In this document: piece after piece, positions 55,143-63,749 of the stretch
How positions within the stretch are numbered: position 1 is the first letter of the stretch
How the letters are laid out: each line of letters begins with the position of its first letter
Origin: a bacterium
GTDB lineage: Bacteria; Electryoneota; Electryoneia; Electryoneales; Electryoneaceae
NCBI GenBank assembly: GCA_019912845.1
Contig: JAIOHU010000137.1
Coordinates: forward strand, 92,730-156,729
Length of the DNA stretch: 64,000 nucleotides
Direction of reading: 5' to 3'
The notes under the pieces: model-generated
The model's input: only the letters and a program-made list of their open reading frames with translations
Told to the model about the DNA's origin: nothing
Databases searched by the model: none
Made by a program: the position numbers and the translations under genes

Positions 55143-56351
55143 ATGAAATTCAACACATTAGCGATTCATGGCGGGGCTGGAAATGATCCACAAACCGGTG
55201 CAGTAAGTTTTCCGATCTATCAAACTTCCACCTATTCGCAGGAGGTACCGGGTAACCCACGGATTTACCAGAACAAGGAATTGAGTTATGGTCGCAGCGA
55301 AAATCCGACACGAACCGCATTTGAAAATGCTGTCGCTGCGCTTGAAGGTGCGCAGTATGGCAGTGCTTATGCGTCTGGACTGGCAGCGATAAGCGCAGTA
55401 CTTCACCTTCTGAAGTCAGGAGATCATATTGTTGCGGTTCAGGATTTGTATGGTGGTGCCTACCGCCAATTTACCAAGATATATACCGGCTTTGAGCTGG
55501 ACTTCAGTTTTGTCGATACGACAAACCTTGAAAATATTGAGGCAGCGATTACCAATAAAACCCGCTTCCTCTGGTTAGAATCCCCCAGCAACCCTCTCCT
55601 TAACATAACCGACATCCAAGCTGCCTGTGAAATCGCTAAACGTCACGGGGTTATTTCCATTGTCGACAACACCTTCGCTTCCCCATACCTGCAAAATCCA
55701 CTATCCCTCGGCGCGGATATCGTGCTTCACTCCGCAACTAAATATATCGGCGGTCATTCCGACGTTGTGGGTGGAATCGTCTTGACCAACAATCGGGAGT
55801 ATGGCGAAAGGCTTCGCTTCATTCAAAATGCAGTTGGTGCGATTCCGGGACCACAAGACTGTTTCCTGCTACTTCGTGGTGTAAAAACTCTCGGAGTACG
55901 CATGGACCGTCACTGCCAGAGCGCATTCGAGATTGCCAGACATCTGGAAACTCACCCCAAAGTTTCAAGAGTGTATTATCCGGGCTTGGAGAGCCACCGG
56001 AATCATGAAATTGCCAAAAAACAGATGTCGCTGTATGGAGCAATCGTCTCATTTGAACTCGATGCTGACCTCCCTGAAGTCTTCAGTTTCCTCTGCAGCC
56101 TGAAACTGCTTACGCTGGCAGAAAGTCTTGGCGGAGTTAAAAGTTTAATCTGCCACCCGCCCTCCATGACTCACGCATCGGTTGAACCAGATGTACGACG
56201 TAAAGCCGGGGTGTCTGATGGATTAATTCGTTTGAGCGTGGGACTTGAGGATGCTGAGGATTTGATTGCAGATCTGGATGAAGGTTTGGAGTTTCGCCAA
56301 TCCGGCAATGGAGAAAAGCTATCTGGAAAACCAGTAAAAGGAGCAGTATGA
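55143..56351 (+). CDS. metB: trans-sulfuration PLP enzyme (cystathionine gamma-synthase / MetZ-like)
   Basis: 402 residues. AIHGGAGNDPQTGAVSFPIYQTST start, GSAYASGLAAISAVLHLL, the PLP lysine in LHSATKYIGGHSDVVGG, and SLGGVKSLICHPPSMTHAS. The Cys/Met-metabolism PLP family includes MetB, MetZ, MetC and Met gamma-lyase, which motifs alone do not separate. The operon with homoserine dehydrogenase and the Met-rich leader favour Met biosynthesis. RBS ACAGGAGAAAAG. Its stop overlaps the next start as ATGA. Confidence 0.88.
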   Translation: MKFNTLAIHGGAGNDPQTGAVSFPIYQTSTYSQEVPGNPRIYQNKELSYGRSENPTRTAFENAVAALEGAQYGSAYASGLAAISAVLHLLKSGDHIVAVQDLYGGAYRQFTKIYTGFELDFSFVDTTNLENIEAAITNKTRFLWLESPSNPLLNITDIQAACEIAKRHGVISIVDNTFASPYLQNPLSLGADIVLHSATKYIGGHSDVVGGIVLTNNREYGERLRFIQNAVGAIPGPQDCFLLLRGVKTLGVRMDRHCQSAFEIARHLETHPKVSRVYYPGLESHRNHEIAKKQMSLYGAIVSFELDADLPEVFSFLCSLKLLTLAESLGGVKSLICHPPSMTHASVEPDVRRKAGVSDGLIRLSVGLEDAEDLIADLDEGLEFRQSGNGEKLSGKPVKGAV

Positions 56352-57622
56352 TCGGGAAAATCGGAATAGGCTTGCTGGGTTACGGCAATGTGGGTGTGGG
56401 TCTGGTAAAACTACTGGAACAATCGCAAGAGGTAGTTTTCAGCCGAACAGGATTAACGTTTGAGGTAATTGGAGCGTTGGTACGTGATCCCCAAAAACCT
56501 CGAGAAGTTGCTCTGCCTTTTCTTACAGATGATCCGGCAGAAATTTATCTTCATTCCAAGGTCGATATTGTTGTGGAGATACTTGGTGGAATTGAACCAG
56601 CCACCACCTATCTCCTGGAAGCACTGAAGCACGGCAAACATGTTGTTACAGCGAACAAAGCGGTGCTCGCGGAGAATGGCTCAGAGATATACGGGAAAGC
56701 GCATTCATTGAAACGGCGTGTCGGGATTGAGGCGGCTGTTTGTGGGGGAATTCCTGTGATAAAAGCACTCAACCAGGGGTTGGTGGCGAACCGGATCAAC
56801 GGTATTGATGGTATTATGAACGGCACCACTAACTACATCCTCAGCCAGATGCACCGCAGCGATGTCAGCTACCAGGAGGCTCTTACCCAAGCTCAAAATG
56901 CGGGTTTTGCGGAGCCTGATCCTGCCCTTGATGTGAATGGATCGGACACCGCACAAAAGCTGTCCATACTGGCACGATTTGCGTTCGGTGTTGATCTCCC
57001 CTGGAAACTGATTCCCAGACATGGAATCGAACAGATCAGTTCAGCAGACATTCACTTTGCCCGTAAAATCGGCTATGTAATACGTCTGATTGGTTCGGGA
57101 CACAGAAATGGTTCCGGGATTGACTTCAGGGTTACACCAGCACTGATTCCGGAACGTCACCCACTGGCGCATGTACAAGATGAGTATAACGCAATTACGA
57201 TAAGAGGAGATGCGGTAGATAATCAAATGCTCTATGGCAAAGGTGCAGGAGCATTTCCAACCGCGAGTGCATTGCTCGCCGATATGGTTGATGTAGCAAC
57301 TGGTGGAGGTATAGGAATTGGGCAGTTGAATGGGATTGAGCCAGCGCAATTGACAACACTTCCGACTCGTTATTATCTGCGTTTTCCAATACCGGACAAA
57401 CCGGGAGCAATCGGTAAACTGGCAATGCATCTTGGAGAACAAAAAATCTCAATTCGCAACGCCAGCGCGGAGCTATCAGGTTCGGCGAGTAATGTTGGTC
57501 AGGTGCAGATAGTAACACATCAAACCTACCCAAGTCAGATTGAAAAAGCGTTCGATAAAATAATAGAAGATGGTCTGTTGTTGGGCGATCCTGTAGGGTT
57601 TCCGATTCTGAATCCGAGTTGA
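56348..57622 (+). CDS. hom: homoserine dehydrogenase with C-terminal ACT domain
   Basis: 424 residues. NAD(P)-binding GLLGYGNVGVGLVKLL, KHVVTANKAVLAENG, GGIPVIKALNQGL, NGIDGIMNGTTNYIL and the catalytic GYVIRLIGSG region are typical. An ACT domain follows (YYLRFPIPDKPGAIGKLAMHL), implying feedback by an amino acid, usually Thr. It makes homoserine, the precursor for Met and Thr. Its start overlaps metB, so both answer to the same leader. Confidence 0.94.
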   Translation: MIGKIGIGLLGYGNVGVGLVKLLEQSQEVVFSRTGLTFEVIGALVRDPQKPREVALPFLTDDPAEIYLHSKVDIVVEILGGIEPATTYLLEALKHGKHVVTANKAVLAENGSEIYGKAHSLKRRVGIEAAVCGGIPVIKALNQGLVANRINGIDGIMNGTTNYILSQMHRSDVSYQEALTQAQNAGFAEPDPALDVNGSDTAQKLSILARFAFGVDLPWKLIPRHGIEQISSADIHFARKIGYVIRLIGSGHRNGSGIDFRVTPALIPERHPLAHVQDEYNAITIRGDAVDNQMLYGKGAGAFPTASALLADMVDVATGGGIGIGQLNGIEPAQLTTLPTRYYLRFPIPDKPGAIGKLAMHLGEQKISIRNASAELSGSASNVGQVQIVTHQTYPSQIEKAFDKIIEDGLLLGDPVGFPILNPS

Positions 57623-57649
57623 ATGAAAGAATTCAGGTTTGTTGGGAAC

Positions 57650-57677
57650 TTCCGCATGATCATCGGATCATGCGGAA
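57650..57677. terminator. perfect 12-bp hairpin between hom and the cyclase gene
   Basis: TTCCGCATGATC-atcg-GATCATGCGGAA, a flawless stem between convergent genes. No U-tract on either side, so it may be a weak bidirectional terminator or processing signal. Confidence 0.5.
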
Positions 57678-57727
57678 CGGGGGAGAAGTGGAGTTTTCTG
57701 GATGCTGAACAAGGGAAAATTGGAGTT

Positions 57728-59983
57728 CTATTTTTCTGTCAGTACAAAGACACCCTTCCAGTCTTCCGGTGGAGGGTTGATGATGTATTCTTCGCAACGA
57801 CCTATATAGGTTGTTGATGGGGAATCCTTAGGGTCACTTTCCAGGGCTGCCAGGAATTTTTCTTTTGCTGCTGTAAACTCACGGTTTCTATAAAGCTCAA
57901 GACCCTCATTGTATAATTCCAGGGCTTTGTGTTTTGATTCAGGAAGGTCTTCAGGAAACTCTGCGAGAAGCTCGTAGACACGTACACCCTCCTCTTTACC
58001 CTTCACCTGAATATCATCAAGGCAACGGGTTACAAAGGCGCCATTCAGGTCTTTATAGGTTTCGGGTCCGATCATGATGGTAGTGCCGTATGATTTATTT
58101 GCACCCTCAAGACGACTGGATAGGTTCACCGCATCGCCCATGACAGTATAGTCGAAAACCTCAAGGCATCCCATGTTACCGACAATCATCTCGCCTGTGT
58201 TTATCCCAACTCGGCTCTTAAGTTCAGGACGTCCCTCCTCCTTCCACTGCTTACGCATTTCAGCAAGATGGAGTTGCATTTGTATTGCGGCACGGCAGGC
58301 GTGTGCGGCATGATCTTCAAAATAAACTGGCGCACCCCATTCTGCCATGATCAAGTCGCCTTCGTACTTGTCGATGATACCTTCATTTTCGAGAATAATC
58401 GTAGACATGGCGGAAAGATATTCATTCAGCAGTTGAACCAGTTCATCTGGAGAAAGTTTTTCGGAAACACTGGTAAATCCAGCAACGTCGGTAAACAGCA
58501 CAGACATCCGTCTTCTCTCACCACCCAACTGAAGCATCTCAGGATTTTTTATTAGTTCATTTACCACTTTTTGCGGGACATACTGCGAGAACATCCCACG
58601 TATCATTGCTTTTTCTTTCTGCTCGCGAATAAACAAGTAAATGGTCGTACCTGAATATGCCATAAGGATGGAAATTGTTGGCGCAATGATGGCGATCCAA
58701 ATGCCAAATTTGATAAAGAGGAATATTGCGATAAAACTAACGCCAATAAGCATCAGAAAAGTTATCAGCGATCCGATCCACATTCTGGAGAAGTTATTAA
58801 TGAAGAACACAAAAACAGTTAGAAGGAAGATTAGCACATATTCCCAAATGGGTGGGATGTTGCGGATGTAACTCTCATCAATAAAGGTCTGCAACGCATG
58901 GGCGTGCCATTCCACCCCGGGGGTTTCGCCCGCAGCAACACCTCGTGTTGTTTTACCAGTTTCATCTTTCTCGATACCACGCCAGTTGTAAAAAGGTGTC
59001 TTTTTTGTATCCTGCAGTTCATTGAATGAAGCACCAACAAAAACCACCTTGTCCCTGAACGGGTTATCATCGCGCATCTCTTTGAAAATCTCAACTGTCT
59101 CGGGAGGCAGAATCATGCCTAGTACCGAAAATTGCTCGTCGGACATCAAAAACCACTTCATAAAATCAGTGTCGTCTTTAAGCAGGTCAAACTCTTCATC
59201 GTCAAGAACAGAGGAAAACGAATAGGTGGGGAAAGTTCGTTTTGGTCCGTAAAAATTCATCAGTGTGGTTAGTTCACCTTCGACCTGCAATGGAATTTCC
59301 AATCCCCCGAAATAAGCAATACCATCCTGCGGCGAATAAAACCCGATGGTATCGGGATTTGCCTGCAACAACTGGTATGATTTTAACGCGAGGGAGAGGT
59401 ACATTTTATCACGAACGGGAATTCCCAACCGGTATTGACGGCTGAATCCATCAGGGTCGGGTGTTTCATTCACAATGGCAACAGCCGGATTACTCGCCAT
59501 AATGGTGTCGATAGGCTGAACAACACTCACCTGTGTGCTGGTGAGACGGCTTTCGTGATATGCTATTTTTCCAGCATGGATGATTTTTTCGGGAGCAAGT
59601 GCAGTTGCAACCGCCAACGCTGCATCCTCTTCAGGATCGCGTGGTTCGGTAAACTGGATATCGTATACAATCTGCTTTGCCCCCGCTGCAAGCAAATTTT
59701 CAATCAATTTGGCGTGATAACTTCGTGGAAAAGGCCAACCATGCGGCATTACGCTGAGCGTCTCGTCATCGACGACCACAATAACAACCTCACTGGAATC
59801 CACCTCAACCGGACCACGCAACATAAAACGTGCATCGTACGATTTAAGCTCAAGGTCATAGAGCAAACCGGTACGTCCCAGGAAAATTACCAGCACAGTT
59901 AAAAGTAAACTGCCTGTAATCCCAACACGCCGTGATAAACGTACCTGCCCTTTGCCCTGCTCTTTTCCTTTGGATTCGCTCAC
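57728..59983 (-). CDS. CHASE2-domain class III adenylate cyclase
   Basis: 751 residues. A cytoplasmic basic start, first membrane helix (LLLTVLVIFLGRTGLL), a periplasmic CHASE2 sensor of about 300 residues (YDARFMLRGPVEVDSSEVVIVVVDDETL), three membrane helices near 375-455, then the cyclase domain. Metal Asp residues are in VLFTDVAGFT and KYEGDLIMAEWGAP; DYTVMGDAVNLSSRLEG carries the base- and transition-state residues, so it looks active. A TPR-like repeat follows (ALELYNEGLELYRNREF). Makes cAMP in response to an unknown envelope signal. The FecR and barrel genes are upstream on the same strand. Confidence 0.9.
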   Translation of the reverse strand: MSESKGKEQGKGQVRLSRRVGITGSLLLTVLVIFLGRTGLLYDLELKSYDARFMLRGPVEVDSSEVVIVVVDDETLSVMPHGWPFPRSYHAKLIENLLAAGAKQIVYDIQFTEPRDPEEDAALAVATALAPEKIIHAGKIAYHESRLTSTQVSVVQPIDTIMASNPAVAIVNETPDPDGFSRQYRLGIPVRDKMYLSLALKSYQLLQANPDTIGFYSPQDGIAYFGGLEIPLQVEGELTTLMNFYGPKRTFPTYSFSSVLDDEEFDLLKDDTDFMKWFLMSDEQFSVLGMILPPETVEIFKEMRDDNPFRDKVVFVGASFNELQDTKKTPFYNWRGIEKDETGKTTRGVAAGETPGVEWHAHALQTFIDESYIRNIPPIWEYVLIFLLTVFVFFINNFSRMWIGSLITFLMLIGVSFIAIFLFIKFGIWIAIIAPTISILMAYSGTTIYLFIREQKEKAMIRGMFSQYVPQKVVNELIKNPEMLQLGGERRRMSVLFTDVAGFTSVSEKLSPDELVQLLNEYLSAMSTIILENEGIIDKYEGDLIMAEWGAPVYFEDHAAHACRAAIQMQLHLAEMRKQWKEEGRPELKSRVGINTGEMIVGNMGCLEVFDYTVMGDAVNLSSRLEGANKSYGTTIMIGPETYKDLNGAFVTRCLDDIQVKGKEEGVRVYELLAEFPEDLPESKHKALELYNEGLELYRNREFTAAKEKFLAALESDPKDSPSTTYIGRCEEYIINPPPEDWKGVFVLTEK

Positions 59984-60102
59984 GAAAATTGCCTTGAGTT
60001 ATTGAAGATATACCTATTTGCAAATCTAAGCATAAGTTTAGGTGATATGCTCTCGCGATTCAACAGGATAGCCTTATGTTTTTGAAGTTCTTCCGCCGTT
60101 TC

Positions 60103-60138
60103 TTCAAACACCAACGCCACCCATAGCAGGTGGCGTTG
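60103..60138 (-). terminator. hairpin after the beta-barrel gene
   Basis: CAACGCCACC-tgctatg-GGTGGCGTTG, a perfect 10-bp stem; the minus-strand tail is only GTGTTTG. Likely a terminator separating the barrel gene from the cyclase gene. Confidence 0.65.
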
Positions 60139-60162
60139 AAGGAGAACAATCTATCGCTTTAG

Positions 60163-62739
60163 CTAGAATTTATATGAGTAGGTAAACATTGCCAGAAGGT
60201 CATTCCGCTCAATTCCAGCACCTGCTTGAGTGGTAGAGTAGACAGTGCCATCATCCGAAATGTTTTCAATTTCTTCCTGGTCAGAAGGAAATTCAGCACC
60301 ATTCCAGTACACATTCTTCGATTTATCAGAGTAAGTGGTCATGCTCACATACGCACTCACATAATGGTTTGCCTTCACTTTATATTCCGCACCTGCAATC
60401 CAGTCGACCTTTGTAAAATCAACGGCCTGTTCCTTTGGTGTAGTGTGCCTTTGCAACTGAATATCGGGCTGTAATGCAGGATCAGTCGGATCGGCTCCCG
60501 CCAGACTGAGTAGCTGTTCAGGTGAATAAGGAGAAATCCTGTTCACACCAGAACCAAAGGTAAATCTGGGACCAAAGTAAACATCGAGGTCACGGTTGAA
60601 GAAGAAATAATCTCCTCGGAAAGTAAATGTTGTATACGTCAAATCAGTCATTGAGTTCAATGCTGTCTGGTTGGAATTTGAAAACCGGAGCAGGGTTTCA
60701 AAGGGGTAATCATACCGGGACTTCAGTGAGCCAGAGAAGGTTAGCTGGTCAGCAGTTCCAAGCGTATCAACTTCGTTTGTCAGGTCGGAAACAATCACAG
60801 AACCGTTAAATTCGTTAAAGGTAGCAAAATCCATCACCTCAATTGGCATGGTTTGGAAGAAGTTAAAGGTAATGTAATTGCTCGCATCATCCTGACTACG
60901 TTGAATAAATGTAGTGTCTGCACCAAAGATGTAGGTCGTGTCAGATGCATCGTTTGAATGTTCGTGGTGACGGTAGGTAAGTGATAAATCAGGCAAACCC
61001 GGCCGGGTGTACATACTCAGACCACCCTGATATGAGCTGTTGGTTGTGGTGATATCACCAATCCCATTTACATTATCTTCGTAGGTCTCATACTTACCGT
61101 TCAGGTAAAATCGGCTTCGGAAGAGACGGATGCGATCTGAAACAAAATACCCCTTCTGGTCTCTCTTCAAAGTTGGCAGCATCAGCGAATTATATCCGCT
61201 GTTTATAAGTTTGTAGCCAACTTGAATATCATTTGCAAAATATCGCAATCGCAAAGCCCCTTTATAGGTCAGTGCTTTATCGATCACAGAGCCAAGTATA
61301 TCTGTAATGGCAGTAGACGTATCCCCAGGCAAGGGGACAAAGTGTGGGTTGATCCAGATGATATCTTTGAAATCTTCAGTGTCATCCAACACATCTACAT
61401 TTGTGTTTCTGTTATAAAGGGAAAGTGCTGCTTCACCAGTAAGGGTAATTCTACGCCTGTCTGCGAAGACCTCAATATCAAATCCCGTTGCGACATTATC
61501 TTTGGGGTTTTCACCGTAGTCGATTGAGGTTTTATCATCAACCACCTTCATTGCGGTGAACCCAATCTGGTAGCTCGCTGGAGGACCAAATACAAAACGA
61601 GCAGCCCCTACCATACGGCGATATTTTCCGAACGTTGTATCAACTGGGGTGCCTCCGGATAGTATCTCCCTACCTTCTTGTGGACGAACAGTCCGTCCAT
61701 ACAAGCCAATAACACTGAAGCTTTTACTGGGTGTACCTACACGAATCTCTGTACCTCTGACCCGTCTTCCCCAGAGGAAAAGTGGGTTGTACCGAGGATT
61801 GATGTCACCAACCCTTAGATTTAACCAGGACGTGCCAACTTGAGCCTGAAAACGGTGCTGAGGCTGAAGCGTAGATTGCTCTTCACTTGTGAGACGAACA
61901 TATCCGCTGAAATCAACATTGCCAAGGTTGCCACGCATGGTTGCGGTTTCACGCATGATATTCTGCTCAACCCCAGAGTAATGTTGTGTTCTTCCACTAA
62001 CACTAACCTGACCGTGAAGGTTTTTATCCAGATATTTCTGTTCAACCGCCTTTGAGTAAACGGTAAAGAACCAGGTATCTAAGAGCTTTGGACCCTTGGG
62101 GTCGTTCAAAACAACATCAACACGATGACGTCCCTGCTCCAGATTGTCCACAACTGCAGTAAACACCTCGGCACTCAGGTTACCTTTAGAGGTAATATTT
62201 TTTCCGTCAAGACGTACAATCACCTTTGTTGGATCAAACTTCATCGCAGATCGGTTGAAGGACATCGCAATTAAAACTTCGCTGGAGCGTTGAATGGTAT
62301 TTGGTTCCGGGCTGAGAATGATAACCGGAGACTCACCAACCGTTTGTCCACCCGCAACGTTAACAATATATGGATTGGTATCAGCAGATTGTGGTGGAGA
62401 GGTCACCGCTGGTTGGGATTCAAAAGTATACTCGATATAGTATTCCAACCCATCAGTAGTTATATCAGCAGCAGGAATTTCAGCAGTCCACCGGTCACCA
62501 GTAAGAAGCATCTCTTCATAGACATAACTTTCATTCTGGGGAGTACGGTAATACACGCGTACTTCGAGAACACGGTACTGATCCAGATTACCTTCCAGTC
62601 GTGCTTCAAGTATTAGCGGACGACCAATTCTAACCTGTGTTACTGGATCATGATATACCCGAGCGGGTCCTTGTGCGACAACAGCCTGCACAAACATGAA
62701 AAAAACAAGAAGCGATAGATATCGAGCTGTGATTCGCAT
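60163..62739 (-). CDS. large outer-membrane beta-barrel protein of unknown function
   Basis: 858 residues from ATG 62739 (GGGAGGAG site). Signal peptide (YLSLLVFFMFVQAVVAQ), N-terminal Ig-like beta-sandwiches (about 30-240; RVYHDPVTQVRIGRPLILEARLEG, and PVIILSPEPNTIQRS), then a region of about 600 residues with alternating aromatic strands and Gly/Asp turns ending in TYSYKF, a C-terminal aromatic as in outer membrane barrels. No TonB box or plug is seen. It sits between the FecR-domain protein and the CHASE2 cyclase. Confidence 0.72.
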   Translation of the reverse strand: MRITARYLSLLVFFMFVQAVVAQGPARVYHDPVTQVRIGRPLILEARLEGNLDQYRVLEVRVYYRTPQNESYVYEEMLLTGDRWTAEIPAADITTDGLEYYIEYTFESQPAVTSPPQSADTNPYIVNVAGGQTVGESPVIILSPEPNTIQRSSEVLIAMSFNRSAMKFDPTKVIVRLDGKNITSKGNLSAEVFTAVVDNLEQGRHRVDVVLNDPKGPKLLDTWFFTVYSKAVEQKYLDKNLHGQVSVSGRTQHYSGVEQNIMRETATMRGNLGNVDFSGYVRLTSEEQSTLQPQHRFQAQVGTSWLNLRVGDINPRYNPLFLWGRRVRGTEIRVGTPSKSFSVIGLYGRTVRPQEGREILSGGTPVDTTFGKYRRMVGAARFVFGPPASYQIGFTAMKVVDDKTSIDYGENPKDNVATGFDIEVFADRRRITLTGEAALSLYNRNTNVDVLDDTEDFKDIIWINPHFVPLPGDTSTAITDILGSVIDKALTYKGALRLRYFANDIQVGYKLINSGYNSLMLPTLKRDQKGYFVSDRIRLFRSRFYLNGKYETYEDNVNGIGDITTTNSSYQGGLSMYTRPGLPDLSLTYRHHEHSNDASDTTYIFGADTTFIQRSQDDASNYITFNFFQTMPIEVMDFATFNEFNGSVIVSDLTNEVDTLGTADQLTFSGSLKSRYDYPFETLLRFSNSNQTALNSMTDLTYTTFTFRGDYFFFNRDLDVYFGPRFTFGSGVNRISPYSPEQLLSLAGADPTDPALQPDIQLQRHTTPKEQAVDFTKVDWIAGAEYKVKANHYVSAYVSMTTYSDKSKNVYWNGAEFPSDQEEIENISDDGTVYSTTQAGAGIERNDLLAMFTYSYKF

Positions 62740-62934
62740 AGCTCCTCCCTGGAACATAGAGGCTCACCAAGCTTACCTGAAAAATATGGAGAACAGGTAA
62801 AAGCCATTGTTTACACTCAGAATCTCATTGCGACACAATGAGTGATTTGTGATTTGATGCGCCCGTCTGCGATCCCTCAACCGTAACGGACGAGATGTAA
62901 ATTCTGGTCTCTTTACTGGAATAACTTACTATAA

Positions 62935-62981
62935 CAAACAAACCCAAGTATGGGTCAGCAGTATTTTAAACTCCTGACCCA
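62935..62981 (-). terminator. hairpin after the FecR-domain gene
   Basis: TGGGTCAG-gagtttaaaatactg-CTGACCCA, a perfect 8-bp stem, then a GT-rich TTGGGTTTGTTTGTT tail on the minus strand; located 25 bases after the stop. Confidence 0.65.
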
Positions 62982-63005
62982 CCAGTGGAATATTCAAAAT
63001 ATGAC

Positions 63006-63704
63006 TTATTCTTCAGTTTCGAATTCGATGATCAGACGTTTTTCGTTGCCATCTTGATCAAGATAGTCAATCTCGATATAATTTTGGTTTAGCAACTCAT
63101 CTGGCAGATCTGGTACCTCTTCGATCTGGAATTCGCCGATCTCGATATTACCATCTTCGTCAACCTCGCCCATCATACCCTCGATAACATCCTGGGCGAT
63201 ACCAGTCAATCTGCTTAAGAGTTCAACGATCCCTTCCAGGGTAAGAACCTGAGACTCGCCATCCGGTCCAACGATAACCCAGAACTCCGTACCTTTTACC
63301 GACGCGACAGAGGTTGGTGTTGCAACCTGTAAGCTGCCTTTTTGTTTTTTAACATCAACAAAAAGCTCACCAATCTGCATATTTACACTTTTAGCTAGGC
63401 TGAAGTCCTGATTCCGGTCAGCGTTCAATGTTACCTCAGAACTCGGACGAATCTTCAACTGACTTTTGTCGTCAGTGAAGGCGAGCGCGATGAAGCCCTC
63501 GTCACCAGTGCGTAATTTGTCGCCATTATCCAGGATTGAGCCAAATTTCAAATCTGCCCACTTGGCGTCACCTTTTTTTACCTCAGCTTTTCCTTTTGTG
63601 CTTAAAACCACTGCAATCGCTTTCGCTGCAGCAAAGGACTGATTTGCGAAGGTAAAACTTAATAAGACGATCAGTGTCGCCTGGAGAAGTCTTTTAATCT
63701 TCAT
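63006..63704 (-). CDS. secreted FecR-domain protein
   Basis: 232 residues from ATG 63704, which has an AGGAG site; the ORF-track start is earlier. Signal peptide (IVLLSFTFANQSFA), then a FecR/PupR-type beta domain: KAEVKKGDAKWADLKFGSILDNGDKLRTG, GFIALAFTDDKSQLKIRPSSEVTL, VATPTSVASVKGTEFWVIV. Short acidic end. No sigma-factor partner or membrane helix, so it is not a classical anti-sigma factor. Secreted FecR proteins near CHASE2 cyclases may be envelope sensors; that link is inference. Confidence 0.85.
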   Translation of the reverse strand: MKIKRLLQATLIVLLSFTFANQSFAAAKAIAVVLSTKGKAEVKKGDAKWADLKFGSILDNGDKLRTGDEGFIALAFTDDKSQLKIRPSSEVTLNADRNQDFSLAKSVNMQIGELFVDVKKQKGSLQVATPTSVASVKGTEFWVIVGPDGESQVLTLEGIVELLSRLTGIAQDVIEGMMGEVDEDGNIEIGEFQIEEVPDLPDELLNQNYIEIDYLDQDGNEKRLIIEFETEE

Positions 63705-63749
63705 GTTTACAACTCCTGTATCATACGCCTGCAACCTGATTCAACCCGA

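Noticed and set aside
57623-57817. 64-residue ORF after hom
   Set aside because: Starts at the hom stop, crosses the 12-bp hairpin and overlaps the cyclase gene; no support.
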